Origin: Granulicella sp. L46
GTDB taxonomy: Bacteria > Acidobacteriota > Terriglobia > Terriglobales > Acidobacteriaceae
NCBI RefSeq assembly: GCF_009765785.1
Contig: NZ_LMUT01000018.1
Span: 130,056 to 194,055 of the forward strand
Length of the DNA stretch: 64,000 nt
Direction: 5' to 3'
Numbering within the stretch: position 1 is the stretch's first letter; each line of letters opens with the position of its first letter. The notes beneath the pieces were generated by a model. That model worked only from the letters and a program-made list of their open reading frames with translations, made no database searches and was not told where the DNA came from. A program made the translations under genes and the position numbers. Below are positions 35,627 to 44,989 of the stretch, piece by piece.

Positions 35627-37006
35627 TTAGCGGCTGTAATTCTGCGCGTACATGTCATGCGGAAGTCCCAGGGAACGAGAGCGATGGGCCAGGGCATAGG
35701 CCGCCTCCCGGTCCATGACTCCGCCGATCGAAACCAGGAACGGAGCGTGGCCGCTGGGGGTGAAGACCACCGGCTGCAGCTCCGGATGGGAGCGTGCCAG
35801 GTCAGAGACCTTCTTCTCCGCGTCCGTTCTGCGGTTGTAAGTGAAGGTGATCACTCGCCAACCGGCGCGTGATCCAACCGCTGCGGGAAGGCTCACGGGC
35901 GGCGTATTCGCGGCGACGGTCCCGGGAGCGGCGTCGGTCGCGATTGGATTGGCCGATTGCGCCGCTGGTTGGACGGCTGGTTGCGAAACGGCAGCAGCCT
36001 GCGCTTCGTGCTGATGCTCATTCCATGCGTGCGCAACGATCCATGAGCAAAGCAGCAGGAGAAGAGCAGCGACGCCGGCGCCGATCGCGCGGGAACGAAG
36101 CGAGAAATTCTGGTCGTCTTCCCAACTGTCTTTGCGGTTCCAGCGATCGTTGCGGGCAGTTGAGCCGGCAAATCTCGCGTTTCGCTCCTCCTTGCGCAGA
36201 GGCAGAGAGCCCTGCGCTTCTGGGCGCACAGGAGGCTTGGCAGCAACACTCGCAACTTTCTGCTCGCCTATGGTCGTCGCTGCCGGAGCCGCATTCACCG
36301 GTGCCGGCGCTGGTTGCTGATTCGCACCAAACTGGCGTCCGAGAGCCGCCCTGATGTCATCCAGTCCCCATGTGCCCTCGATTCCGTTGCGGATAATCTG
36401 GCCGAAGGGCGCAGGCATGGCGGAATCGGGAATGCCCTCGACCGATTCTCGTTGAGTCAGACCCTGCAGGAGCACGGTTGCGAGATCGTGCACGTCGCGC
36501 TGCTTCAGGGCGCGGCCTTCCTCTCCCTCCGGCGCTTCGCGGATGCAGTCGCCGCGCAGCTTGACTCCACCGTCAATGGCAAAGATATTGCGCGGTTCGA
36601 CGTGCTCGTGAATGAAGCCGTGGGTATGCAGTACATCGAGCGCGGCCACCAGGCTGGATGCCAGCTGGGCCACATCCTTGACATCCAGATGGCCCTGGTC
36701 AAGGACTTCGGCAAGATTCGTGTCCACCGTCTCGAAGACTGCATAGACGACCGGGCGGCCATCGAGCTCGGTCTGGCCGAAGCGCTCAAACTTGAGGAAG
36801 TTCGGATGACTCAACGCGTCTATGCAACGCCAACGGGCAAGAATGTCCTCTTCATCGAAGTGACACTCAATGAGGCGCACTACCGTCGGTTCGCCGTTGG
36901 TGCCGGCGGTGGAGTAAAACGCACTGCGGCCCTCGGGCATCAGAAGCTTCTGCAAGCGGAAAGCGCCGTCGATGGTGACGCCTTCATAGTCGGTCCATAG
37001 CTGCAT
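35627..37006 (-). CDS. Membrane protein with degenerate kinase domain and C-terminal SPOR domain
   Basis: 459 residues. Residues 1-225 resemble a Ser/Thr kinase fold (LSHPNFLKFERFG; DVLHTHGFIHEHVEPRNIF), but key residues are gone. The HRD-K-x-x-N loop reads HEHVEPRN (133-140), the DFG position reads GDC near 152-154, and no VAIK lysine is found near PTVVRLIE. It is therefore a pseudokinase. A Pro/Ala linker leads to one transmembrane helix (about 307-328), and then a SPOR-like domain (about 383-459, GWRVITFTYNRRTDAEKKV...). This points to a cytoplasmic sensor or scaffold tied to peptidoglycan at the division site. Confidence 0.75.
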   Translation of the reverse strand: MQLWTDYEGVTIDGAFRLQKLLMPEGRSAFYSTAGTNGEPTVVRLIECHFDEEDILARWRCIDALSHPNFLKFERFGQTELDGRPVVYAVFETVDTNLAEVLDQGHLDVKDVAQLASSLVAALDVLHTHGFIHEHVEPRNIFAIDGGVKLRGDCIREAPEGEEGRALKQRDVHDLATVLLQGLTQRESVEGIPDSAMPAPFGQIIRNGIEGTWGLDDIRAALGRQFGANQQPAPAPVNAAPAATTIGEQKVASVAAKPPVRPEAQGSLPLRKEERNARFAGSTARNDRWNRKDSWEDDQNFSLRSRAIGAGVAALLLLLCSWIVAHAWNEHQHEAQAAAVSQPAVQPAAQSANPIATDAAPGTVAANTPPVSLPAAVGSRAGWRVITFTYNRRTDAEKKVSDLARSHPELQPVVFTPSGHAPFLVSIGGVMDREAAYALAHRSRSLGLPHDMYAQNYSR

Positions 37007-37286
37007 ATATCAAGTCCTGCGTTGGGAGTGGGTCGAGCCAGGAATACAAAAGGGTGACGTGCACGATCAAACCAGCGAGCCGCGAGTGCGTACGCAACGG
37101 CTCTTATTGTCACAGTCATTATCGCAAATAATGGCCGTGGAATTTCGGAAAGGCTCCCTGCTTGATTCCGGGAAGGAAAACGCGCCGCCCGGGAAAGTAC
37201 GTTCGGCGTATTACGGGTGAACAGGACAAAATAGTAAGGCGGGCGTTGGATCCTTCCGCCCGTTCCAGCGAAGCTTTCGAAGCCTC
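37007..37286. other. Intergenic region upstream of the pseudokinase gene
   Basis: 280 nt. The right part has the hairpin GGGCG...CGCCC (about 37241-37263), which on the minus strand is followed by a T-rich stretch and could end the DUF4149 gene. The left part probably contains the pseudokinase promoter. No gene seen. Confidence 0.4.
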
Positions 37287-37787
37287 TCAGGAAAAACGGT
37301 CGAAGTCCTCGCGCCCATGCACCGGTGCCATTCCTAGCAGTAGCAGCCCAAGAATCAGCACCGTCCCCTCCACCCTCTCCGATACTTTATGCAAGTGGTT
37401 GAAGTTCAATACCGCAGGCGCATCCGCGGGCGCCTTGGTCACATCGCCGCCCAGCGAGATCCGGTCTTTCTCCATGCGCCGAATCACCGAAAACTGGGAG
37501 TAGCTGGTCAGCACCAGCATCGCGATCACCAGCACCAGTTCTGCTCCGCGCACCGGATGCGAATCACGCTGCGTAGCCAATAAAGCCAAAGTCACCAGCA
37601 GGTAAACAATCCCCGCCGTCAGCCCGATATGGTGCAGCGCCACCAGCGATCCCCGAACCACCGATCCGGCGCTATGAGCGTCCGGTAGCGTCGAAAAGGC
37701 TACCGCTGCCACAAACCCGAAGAAAACCAGACCACCCACCCAGATGGCCAGCGCGATCAGTCGAACGATACGAAAAACTAAGGTCAT
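37287..37787 (-). CDS. DUF4149-like membrane protein
   Basis: 166 residues with four hydrophobic helices. The N-terminal IVRLIALAIWVGGLVFFGFVAAVAFSTLP matches the DUF4149 pattern (WVGGLVFFGFVVAPALF-like), and HHIGLTAGIVYLL and NFNHLHKVSERVEGTVLILGLLLL follow. The loop with HxLH may bind metal or haem, as in copper-resistance CopD-like folds; this is speculative. First gene in a block of four leftward genes by position but downstream in transcription. Confidence 0.7.
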   Translation of the reverse strand: MTLVFRIVRLIALAIWVGGLVFFGFVAAVAFSTLPDAHSAGSVVRGSLVALHHIGLTAGIVYLLVTLALLATQRDSHPVRGAELVLVIAMLVLTSYSQFSVIRRMEKDRISLGGDVTKAPADAPAVLNFNHLHKVSERVEGTVLILGLLLLGMAPVHGREDFDRFS

Positions 37788-37810
37788 GAGTCCTCATCGA
37801 GTTCGACCGA

Positions 37811-39151
37811 TTATACCGTTGAGGTTGCGGGTGGCACACTTCCAGTCACCGCACCACGCTGCAGCGCACGCCGCAGAATCAGCTCAATCGCCGCCTTGCT
37901 CTGCGCATACTCTGCCTCGCTCACATGCCCTTGCAACCGATCTGTCTCGAGCCCGAACAGCTCTTCCTTCAGTACCTGCATCAACTGCGCCTGGTGTCCT
38001 GCAGACGTAGGCACAACCGGCAGGGAACTGGCCACTGCACTCCCTAACGGCCGCACGACATCTTGCGAAGCCGCAGCGCCAACCACCGGCGCCACCGCCG
38101 GCTTCCTCAACAAAACTCCAGCGGCTGCCACCAGCAGCAAGCCAAGTCCGCCCAGGATCCACCACTTGTACTTGGTCGAAACCGGCTCGCGCGTTCCATT
38201 CGGATCCAGCGGATTCCCGAGCCCCTTGCCCGGAGCATTGTCCACCGGCGCGCCCGCGCTGCCATCGGCCGCACCCGGTTGCCCTTGCGCGCTCTGGTCC
38301 GAACCCTGCGTGTCCCGCGGCAACTGCCCCGATCCTTCAATGCCAAAGCTCACCGCATCCCCTGCCTTCAAATTGCGCCGCAAGAAGGTCGTCGCACTCA
38401 AGTCTCCATTCGCCGGAATAAACTTCCCATCCGTCGCATCGAACTTCATGCTCTTGGGCAGACTCACGGCAAACATGTCGACCTGCCCCGCCATCTTCAG
38501 ATCCACCTTCAAATTTCCCGTGTACGGAATGTGATACGCGATCTCAATCTGCGTCTCGCCCGGCTTGATCGGAAACATCACGCTGTACAGCCCCTTCTCT
38601 CCTTGTGGCGTCAAATCTTCGGCTGTCGGCATCCCGTTCGGCCCCTTCGCCGCGGTCGCCTCCACCACCGCACCCGCCGGCAGATACAAATTGAACGGCG
38701 CCTTCGAGAACTGTGTCATCGGCGGCTTCGAGGCATTCTTCACCACAAAGTCCTCGGTCACATTCAGAACCGCGCCACTTGGATCGGTCTGCGCCCGCAG
38801 CATCAGCACCTCGGTCGTCACGCCCACCACGTGCGCACCCGCGCTATACACGTCCACATTCACCGGCTGCCCTTCCGTCGCCGACTCGTAGTAGGCTGCC
38901 ATATCGTGCGTCACCCGCAACAGAAACGGTCCACTCGCCGGAGCATTGATCGAAAACTGTCCTTTGGCATCCGTCTTCCCGGTCGCGAGCTCCGTCATCC
39001 CCTGCTGCAGCAAGGTGACCGTATCTCCAGCGGCCGGCTTATCGGTTGTGCGATTCGTCACCGTGCCGGTGATCGTAGCCGCCATTGCGGCGACAGGAAG
39101 CAACATCAGGAGGGCGGAAAGGCTGCGGAAAATGCGTTTATATGCGTACAC
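37811..39151 (-). CDS. Secreted carboxypeptidase-regulatory-like domain protein with C-terminal membrane anchor
   Basis: 446 residues. A signal peptide (to about AMA-AT, residue 24) is followed by a carboxypeptidase-regulatory-like beta domain (TITGTVTNRTTDKPAAGDTV...GKTDAKGQFSI). A second beta-rich region, a low-complexity Gly/Gln/Pro stretch (280-320), a transmembrane helix (WWILGGLGLLLVAAAGVLL) and a helical cytoplasmic tail follow. Domains of this type are frequent in Acidobacteria. The tail with EELFGLETDRLQGHVSEAEY resembles the helix of CcmI-like proteins, as does the small gene 0.4 kb away. Confidence 0.7.
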   Translation of the reverse strand: MYAYKRIFRSLSALLMLLPVAAMAATITGTVTNRTTDKPAAGDTVTLLQQGMTELATGKTDAKGQFSINAPASGPFLLRVTHDMAAYYESATEGQPVNVDVYSAGAHVVGVTTEVLMLRAQTDPSGAVLNVTEDFVVKNASKPPMTQFSKAPFNLYLPAGAVVEATAAKGPNGMPTAEDLTPQGEKGLYSVMFPIKPGETQIEIAYHIPYTGNLKVDLKMAGQVDMFAVSLPKSMKFDATDGKFIPANGDLSATTFLRRNLKAGDAVSFGIEGSGQLPRDTQGSDQSAQGQPGAADGSAGAPVDNAPGKGLGNPLDPNGTREPVSTKYKWWILGGLGLLLVAAAGVLLRKPAVAPVVGAAASQDVVRPLGSAVASSLPVVPTSAGHQAQLMQVLKEELFGLETDRLQGHVSEAEYAQSKAAIELILRRALQRGAVTGSVPPATSTV

Positions 39152-39179
39152 AGGTCAAGGATACTTCAGATGCCGAAGC

Positions 39180-39512
39180 TCAATTGTGATTGCCGCCACG
39201 TTCGGTCCGTTTCATGTCTGGCAAAATATGCCGGAAAAAGTAGACGATCTTCATCCACCCACTGGTCTCGATCAAGATCAGCGCCCCCCACAGATCGCTG
39301 TGTCTTCCCTGGTAGCGTTCCTTCCAGTGCCAGATAACGACTACATAGGTGTACACAAGGAATGGAAATAAAAACAGCACGCCGAAAACCACCGGCCAAA
39401 CGCGATATTCTGCAGGGAAAAATAAGGCCACAAAAAAGAACGCAGCGGATATGGTAGTCAGCCAGCCGAAGCCTCGCACCAATTCGAATCGCCTGGGCCA
39501 CTTGTCGGTCAT
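39180..39512 (-). CDS. Small membrane protein of unknown function
   Basis: 110 residues, with two hydrophobic helices (GWLTTISAAFFFVALFF and VVFGVLFLFPFLVYTYVVV) followed by an amphipathic basic C-terminal half (WHWKERYQGRHSDLWGALIL...). No family recognised. It is 28 bp from the preceding gene on the same strand, so an operon with its neighbours is likely. Confidence 0.65.
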   Translation of the reverse strand: MTDKWPRRFELVRGFGWLTTISAAFFFVALFFPAEYRVWPVVFGVLFLFPFLVYTYVVVIWHWKERYQGRHSDLWGALILIETSGWMKIVYFFRHILPDMKRTERGGNHN

Positions 39513-39535
39513 TGCACCGAATCATACGCGAAGCG

Positions 39536-39811
39536 CTACCCGCCCAGCGTCTCCATCTCAGTGACCACCTTCGCGGCCTCGGCTTCCAAATCCCCCCGCT
39601 GCCGCGCGTAATCTTCCTCAGGAAACTTCCCCGCCCGAAACTCAAAGTTCAAATCGCGCAGGTTGTCATACACCACGCCTTTGCGCTCCCGCAGATAGTC
39701 CAGCCGCGTCTTCTCCACGGGCGCCACCACCCGCTCCTGCGGCCAGAAAACATACGCAATGCACCCAATCACCAACACCGCCAGCGGAAGTACAGTCTGC
39801 AGATCCATCAT
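39536..39811 (-). CDS. CcmI-like small membrane protein
   Basis: 91 residues. One N-terminal helix (LPLAVLVIGCIAYVFW) is followed by EKTRLDYLRERKGVVYDNLRDLNFEFRAGKFPEEDYARQRGDLEAEAAKVV. The pattern 'L.E.K..vy.nL.dL.fe...Gkl.e.dy' is that of the N-terminal part of CcmI/CcmH-type cytochrome c assembly proteins. Most likely the head of the operon running to 37287, which may support cytochrome c assembly. The link is by similarity of pattern only. Confidence 0.65.
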   Translation of the reverse strand: MMDLQTVLPLAVLVIGCIAYVFWPQERVVAPVEKTRLDYLRERKGVVYDNLRDLNFEFRAGKFPEEDYARQRGDLEAEAAKVVTEMETLGG

Positions 39812-39948
39812 GCCTCCAGAAACTCTCTATCCGAATCCTACGCCCCGCCTGCAACCGCGTATGTGATCAGAAATACGTTCAAGGTATAGTCTATCTCCGT
39901 CGGCACCGCCGGCCCTCGTTCGGAGGAAGTTTGGGAGGAACCATCGTT

Positions 39949-41169
39949 TTGCCCCCGAAATCCCGCGCCTCGTTCTTGCCAGCCCTCATCCTCATCGCCA
40001 CGCTCCTCCCGCTGCCCGCCTCCGCCCAGCCCGTCCTCCACACCGACCCCCTCAATCTCACGCCCCCGGTCCGCCAATCCCTGCAGCTTTTCTACAATCT
40101 CAACTTCGACGCCGCCCTCAAGATCCAGGAACAGGTTGCCCAGCAGCATCCCGACAACCCGATGGCCTCGAACTACGTCCTCACGACCATCATCTTTCGC
40201 GAGCTCTATAACCAGGATCTCCTCGACACCACCTACTACGCGCACAACAGCTTCCTCACCGTAAAGCGCGAAGTCAATGTCCCGCAGGCCGCCCGCACCC
40301 GCATCGAGGACCTCACCAACAAGGTCCAGCACCTCACCGACGCGGAGCTCGCCGCCAACCCCAACGACGCGAACGCGCTCTTCGCCCGCGGCTACGCCAA
40401 AGGCATGCACGCCGTCTTCATCACCCTCGTCGATCACTCCTTCGTCGCCGCCGCCCGCCAGGGCCTCTCCGCCCGCAACGACTCCGAAGCCGCCCTCAAG
40501 ATCGATCCCGAGTACGCCGACGCCTGGATGGCCATCGGTATCCAGCGCTTCGCCGTCGCCAGCCTTCCCAAATTCCTCCGTTTCATGGTCGGCTTCATGG
40601 GCGTCGGCGGCAGCAAGAAAGACGGTCTCGCCGACCTCCGCAAGTCCGCCGAAAACGGCACCGTCACCCCCGTCGAATCCCGCACCGTCCTCTCCCTCTT
40701 CCTTCGCCACGACGGCCAGTATCCTGCAGCCCTCGAGGTCCAGCGTGGCCTCCAGAAGGAGTACCCCCACAACTACATCTTCTGCCTCGAAGTCGCCAAC
40801 CTTACCAAGGACGAAGGCCACGGCCTCGACGCCATTGCCACCTACAAGCAAGTCATCGACGAGGCTGCGAAACCCGGCTACTTCGTCGAACCTCGTCTCG
40901 AGCTCGCCTGGTTCGGCATGGCCGACACCCAGCGTGGCTACAACATGATTAAGGAAGCAGCATTCGGATACACCCAGGCGGCCCAGCAGTCCGACTCCAG
41001 CGACTGGCTCCGCAAACGCGCCGAACTAAGCGCCGGCCAGATGTATGACCTCCTTCACCAACGCGCAGACGCCATCCACATGTACCAGCAGGTGCTCCAG
41101 CCCGGCGGCGACCAGACCCAGGCCGAAGCTGCCCACAAATACCTCCAAACCCCCTACCAGGGCAAGTAG
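39949..41169 (+). CDS. Secreted tetratricopeptide-repeat protein
   Basis: 406 residues with a signal peptide (FLPALILIATLLPLPASAQP). TPR-like helix pairs follow, such as LFYNLNFDAALKIQEQVAQQHPDNPMASNYV and EAALKIDPEYADAWMAIGIQRF, plus a C-terminal pair. TTG 39949 is chosen as start for the GGGAGG at 39933-39938; TTG 39931 is too close to its purine tract. No catalytic motif. Such exported TPR proteins act as adaptors in Acidobacteria, but the partner is unknown. Dense C-rich codon use gives long spurious frames on the other strand. Confidence 0.8.
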   Translation: MPPKSRASFLPALILIATLLPLPASAQPVLHTDPLNLTPPVRQSLQLFYNLNFDAALKIQEQVAQQHPDNPMASNYVLTTIIFRELYNQDLLDTTYYAHNSFLTVKREVNVPQAARTRIEDLTNKVQHLTDAELAANPNDANALFARGYAKGMHAVFITLVDHSFVAAARQGLSARNDSEAALKIDPEYADAWMAIGIQRFAVASLPKFLRFMVGFMGVGGSKKDGLADLRKSAENGTVTPVESRTVLSLFLRHDGQYPAALEVQRGLQKEYPHNYIFCLEVANLTKDEGHGLDAIATYKQVIDEAAKPGYFVEPRLELAWFGMADTQRGYNMIKEAAFGYTQAAQQSDSSDWLRKRAELSAGQMYDLLHQRADAIHMYQQVLQPGGDQTQAEAAHKYLQTPYQGK

Positions 41170-41184
41170 GGCCGCCCGCTAAGA

Positions 41185-41220
41185 GCGCATCATCCTTCAC
41201 CATCGGCGAGGATGATGCGC
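41185..41220. terminator. Long perfect hairpin after the TPR gene
   Basis: GCGCATCATCCT (41185-41196) and AGGATGATGCGC (41209-41220) form a perfect 12-bp stem with a 12-nt loop. There is no T-tract, so it may be a terminator aided by Rho or an RNA-stabilising element. Confidence 0.55.
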
Positions 41221-41357
41221 CCACGTATCATTGCCAGTTTTCGCCGTCATCCTGAGGCGCAGCCGAATGACCCCCGCATTGGCTCTTGCTCTCGCCCGTT
41301 CTACCTAGCGAAACGTGGCAACCGTAGCGTTCTTTGCGTCAAGGCAGTCGCCTCTTC

Positions 41358-41666
41358 CTATCGAATCCGCAAAATGCGCGCGTCATCTCCACGCTTCACC
41401 GCGATCCGCTCATCGAAAGAGGTATTCGTGTCGCTCACGATGTACAGTGTCTCGCCAACGCGCGACTCAACCGCCACCCAGACCCCGGCAGGCAGATCGA
41501 CAACGCCAGTCTTGACACGAATCTGCCGCCGCTGTGCAGACATATTCACCAGGACGAGATACACGGGGCGGTCCATCGCAGTGACGTGGGAGGGTATGTC
41601 GGCATGTGCTGCGACCACGCCAGCGAAGGGAAGGAACGAAACGAGTAGAAGGGCAAGAGTACGCAT
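41358..41666 (-). CDS. Small secreted protein of unknown function
   Basis: 102 residues with a signal peptide (MRTLALLLVSFLPFAGVVAA, cleavage near AHA-D) and a small beta-rich domain (RPVYLVLVNMSAQRRQIRVKTG...GVWVAVESRVGETLYIVSDTN). No family recognised. ATG 41666 has GGAGA about 9 nt upstream; longer readings are not supported. Possibly an envelope or surface-associated beta protein. Confidence 0.6.
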   Translation of the reverse strand: MRTLALLLVSFLPFAGVVAAHADIPSHVTAMDRPVYLVLVNMSAQRRQIRVKTGVVDLPAGVWVAVESRVGETLYIVSDTNTSFDERIAVKRGDDARILRIR

Positions 41667-42393
41667 GGCAGTTTCTCCGGAAGTGAATTTCGGAGAGACC
41701 CTCTGCCATGGTTCAGAGAACCTCAACGTGTGCCCCCTATGACCACGCTTGTGGGTGAAAGTTTCAAACAGTTGCGTGATTTGCGAATCACGAATTTGCG
41801 AAACCACGAAATCAGATTCCGCTCATCACCTCTCATGGAGGAACGCCCAAACTGCGTGCCCCATGTTCTGCATTTACGATATGGTCCTCACAAAACCGCC
41901 TGCTATTCGTGCTCTTTGCGATGAGTGAATGCCAGGATGCAGTGCGAACGCTGCCGCCAACTTGTCATCCCTAAAAATAAATTGCCCCAAACCACATCAA
42001 AAACAGCCCAAAATTCGCATGTCAACCCCCCTTCCTACCCAAAACCTCACAAACCCCGCGCCACCATTGCCGATTTCGCTTTGACTCGCTTGGCATAGTT
42101 ACCCCACCCCGGGGACTAAACTTTAAGTAGGACGACCAGAGCCACGGAGCAACCAGTCTCAGCCCTCATAATCTCCGATCCGGGAGGGGGGTACTTTGAT
42201 ACTTAACCGGCTCAGAATCATAACGTTACGCACCACACGCGCGCCACGGTGGGGGGTACTTTGGCCTCTAACCCGCGTGGTTGGCATACTTTACAAGGCA
42301 AGTATGACTAAGAGGGGGTGGGGGGGGGTACCCCACGGAACCATGGCGCGAGGATCTGCGTAAGACACATCACGCACCAGCAGGAGGTACGAG
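41667..42393. other. Long non-coding stretch with G-tract repeats
   Basis: 727 nt without a convincing gene on either strand. GGGGGGTACTTTG occurs at 42186-42198 and 42251-42263. A third G-run, GGGGGTGGGGGGGGGTACCCCAC (42314-42336), carries the palindrome GGGGTACCCC. The block around 41935-42060 is A/C-rich. The repeats may be a dispersed intergenic element; poly-G of this length is also liable to slippage. Confidence 0.6.
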
Positions 42394-42787
42394 ATGAACT
42401 GCACCGCATGTGGCAAAGAGCTTAGCTTCGGATCAAGAATTTTGCAGCAACTGCGGCCACGCCGTTCCGCCTCCTCCCGCACCTCCAACTCAGCCGTACG
42501 CTCCTTACCGGAACATCGTGCGTCCGCAGTATGGACGCATGCTCGGAGGCGTCTGCGCCGGTCTCGCGCAACACTTTGGCTGGGATGTCGCGCTCGTACG
42601 CGTATTGCTGGTCGTGCTTGTCTTCTTCGGTTGCGGCACGCCGATTCTTGCCTACTTCATCGCCTGGATCGTCATTCCCAACGAGCCATACTCGTTCCCA
42701 AACGATCCCTACGCTCAAACTTATGCGCAGCCCTACGCACCGCCTGCTCCAACACCCGCCGCGCCGAGCAACGGCCCCACCGCCTGA
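42394..42787 (+). CDS. Zinc-ribbon/PspC domain membrane protein, frameshifted near its N-terminus
   Basis: AGGAGG precedes ATG 42394, which opens MNCTACGKELSFGSR, the first half of a zinc ribbon. The second half (FCSNCGHA) and the PspC domain (RMLGGVCAGLAQHFGWDVALVRVLLVVLVFFGCGTPILAYFIAWIVIP) are in the next frame, which by itself could start only at a GTG (42410) with no good RBS. One surplus base in AGAATTTTGC (about 42436-42445) explains the break: removing it restores SRFCSNCG. It is a real pseudogene, a slippage-rescued gene, or a sequence error. PspC proteins sit in the inner membrane and relate to envelope stress. Confidence 0.75.
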
Positions 42788-42805
42788 TGCAGGTACGATG
42801 GTCAG

Positions 42806-44092
42806 GTGAGCACGACCAACACCTCGCCCCGCCCGTTCATCTACGCCGACAACCGCCTGACCTGCTCGGGCGTTGACCTTACCGATCTAGCCGACACCTA
42901 CGGCACGCCGCTCTACGTCTACTCCGCCGACGCTATCCGCGAGCGCCTCGGCATGCTCCAGACAGAGTTCGCGGCGATTCCAAACACCCTTTGCTATGCG
43001 GTCAAGGCGAACTCCTCGCTAGCCATCCTCAAGCTCCTCAGCGAGCAAGACTGTGGCTTCGACATCGTCTCCGGTGGCGAACTCGAGCGCGTCCGCCGCG
43101 CCGCGCCCTCAGCCCTCAGCCGCGTCGTCTTTTCCGGCGTCGGCAAACAGGTCTGGGAGATGGACGCAGCGCTCGCCGCCGACATCCTCCTCTTCAATGT
43201 AGAGAGTGAAGCGGAGCTGGAAATCCTAAGCCAGCGCGCCAGCGCCGCGGGCAAGATAGCCAGGATCGCCCTCCGCGTAAACCCCGACGTCTTCGCCGAA
43301 ACGCATCCGTACATCTCGACCGGGCTCCGCGAGCACAAGTTCGGCATCGCCATCGAACGCGCTCGCGAAGTCTACCGTCGCGCTGCCCAGCTTCCCAACC
43401 TCGAGCCAGCAGGCGTCAGCGTCCACATCGGCTCCCAGATCCGCGACGTCGAGCCCTTCGCCCAGTCGCTCCAGCGCGTCCGAAGCCTGGTCGAGGAACT
43501 CCGCGCCGACGGCCACAACATCCGATACGTCGACGGCGGAGGAGGCTTCGGCATTGAGTACGGCAACGCCGCCTTCAACCCCGCAGCAAGCGTCGCAGCC
43601 TACGCAACCGCGATCCGCTCAGCGCTTGACGGCCTCAATGCTCACCTGCTCCTCGAGCCCGGACGCTTCCTCGTCGCCCAGGCCGGCGCGCTCCTCACCC
43701 GCGTCCTCTACACCAAGCAGAACGGCACGAAGCACTTCGTCATCGCCGATGCGGCCATGAACGACCTCATCCGCCCGGCTCTCTACCAGGCTCACCACGA
43801 GATCCTCCCGGTGATCGCGGCATCTCCGGAGCACGCCCGGCCCAATCAGACCGCCGACATCGTCGGCCCGGTCTGCGAGACCGGGGACTTCTTCGCCCGT
43901 GACCGAACGCTCCCCGAGCTCCGCGCCGGAGACCTCGCGGTGCTACTCGACGCTGGCGCCTACGGCATGTCGCTCGCCTCCCACTACAACACCCGCGTTC
44001 ACCCCGCAGAGGTCCTCATCGACCACGGCCAGCCACGCCTCATCCGCCGCCGGGAGACACTTGACAGCATCCTCGCTCCAGAGCTCCTGTAA
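42806..44092 (+). CDS. lysA: Diaminopimelate decarboxylase LysA
   Basis: Last step of lysine synthesis: meso-diaminopimelate to lysine with PLP. Fold type III barrel of 428 residues with the PLP lysine Lys67 in YAVKAN, HIGSQI, GGGFGIEY, EPGRFLVAQAG, and the substrate-side Cys in VCETGDFF. GAYGMSLASHYN closes the active site. GTG start at 42806, 18 bp after the PspC gene. No other lysine genes are nearby. Confidence 0.95.
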   Translation: MSTTNTSPRPFIYADNRLTCSGVDLTDLADTYGTPLYVYSADAIRERLGMLQTEFAAIPNTLCYAVKANSSLAILKLLSEQDCGFDIVSGGELERVRRAAPSALSRVVFSGVGKQVWEMDAALAADILLFNVESEAELEILSQRASAAGKIARIALRVNPDVFAETHPYISTGLREHKFGIAIERAREVYRRAAQLPNLEPAGVSVHIGSQIRDVEPFAQSLQRVRSLVEELRADGHNIRYVDGGGGFGIEYGNAAFNPAASVAAYATAIRSALDGLNAHLLLEPGRFLVAQAGALLTRVLYTKQNGTKHFVIADAAMNDLIRPALYQAHHEILPVIAASPEHARPNQTADIVGPVCETGDFFARDRTLPELRAGDLAVLLDAGAYGMSLASHYNTRVHPAEVLIDHGQPRLIRRRETLDSILAPELL

Positions 44093-44218
44093 CCGCGCGA
44101 GCACCCCACGGCCCTACCCCCTGCGTGCTACAATTTTCTTCGACGAAGATGCGCGACATGTGCCGTTTATGGCCTGTTTTCGCACATATACGCTAACTAA
44201 AGCAGCAGAGGTTCACAC

Positions 44219-44959
44219 ATGTCTGGCCACTCAAAATGGGCGACAATCAAGCATAAGAAGGGCGCGCTGGACGCCAAGCGCGGCAAGATCTTTACCCGCC
44301 TGATCAAGGAAATCACCATCGCGGCCAAGGGCGGCGGAGGAGATCCGGACGGCAACCCGCGCCTGCGTGGCGCGATCGCCGCAGCCAAGGCCGAGAACAT
44401 GCCAGCAGACAACATCAAGCGAGCCATCCAGAAGGGAACTGGCGAGCTCGAAGGAGCAGCCTACGAGGAGATCCGCTTTGAGGGCTACGGTCCCGGAGGC
44501 GTTGCGGTCATCGTCGACACCCTTTCCGATAACCGCAATCGCGCAGTCTCCGAGATTCGCTTCGCCTTCTCGAAGAACGGCGGGAACCTTGGTGAAACCG
44601 GCTCCGTTGGGTACATGTTCTCGAAGAAGGGCGTTATCGTTGTAGCGAAATCTGCGGCAGACGAAGACAAGCTTACCGAAATCGTTCTTGAAGCCGGCGC
44701 TGACGACCTCACCGATGAAGGCGAGAACTGGGAGATTCTGACCAGCCCCAAGGACTACGAGGCAGTCATGAACGCCCTCACCGCGGCCAAGATCAAGCCC
44801 GAACACGCGGAAGTGACCATGATCTCTTCCACATACACCAAGCTTGAGGGAACGCAGGCTGCCCAGATGATGCGACTGCTGGACGCTATAGACGACTTGG
44901 ACGACACGCAGGCGGTCTACTCCAACTTCGATATGGATGAAGAGTCAGTTCCGGCCTAA
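44219..44959 (+). CDS. YebC/PmpR family regulator
   Basis: 246 residues, from [30 protein letters not shown] to the acidic end, the standard YebC length and sequence. Members were described as DNA-binding regulators and, more recently, as translation factors that help at proline-rich stretches. [20 protein letters not shown] text ([16 protein letters not shown]) is intact. It is not next to ruvC/ruvA as in many genomes, and ends in a hairpin terminator. Confidence 0.95.
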   Translation: MSGHSKWATIKHKKGALDAKRGKIFTRLIKEITIAAKGGGGDPDGNPRLRGAIAAAKAENMPADNIKRAIQKGTGELEGAAYEEIRFEGYGPGGVAVIVDTLSDNRNRAVSEIRFAFSKNGGNLGETGSVGYMFSKKGVIVVAKSAADEDKLTEIVLEAGADDLTDEGENWEILTSPKDYEAVMNALTAAKIKPEHAEVTMISSTYTKLEGTQAAQMMRLLDAIDDLDDTQAVYSNFDMDEESVPA

Positions 44960-44989
44960 CCGAAGAAACAGTAGCAAACCGAGAGATGC

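Noticed and set aside
39838..40851. 337-codon frame on the minus strand opposite the TPR gene
   Set aside because: Valine/glycine/glutamate-rich shadow of GC-rich codons; the plus-strand TPR protein has a signal peptide and repeats.
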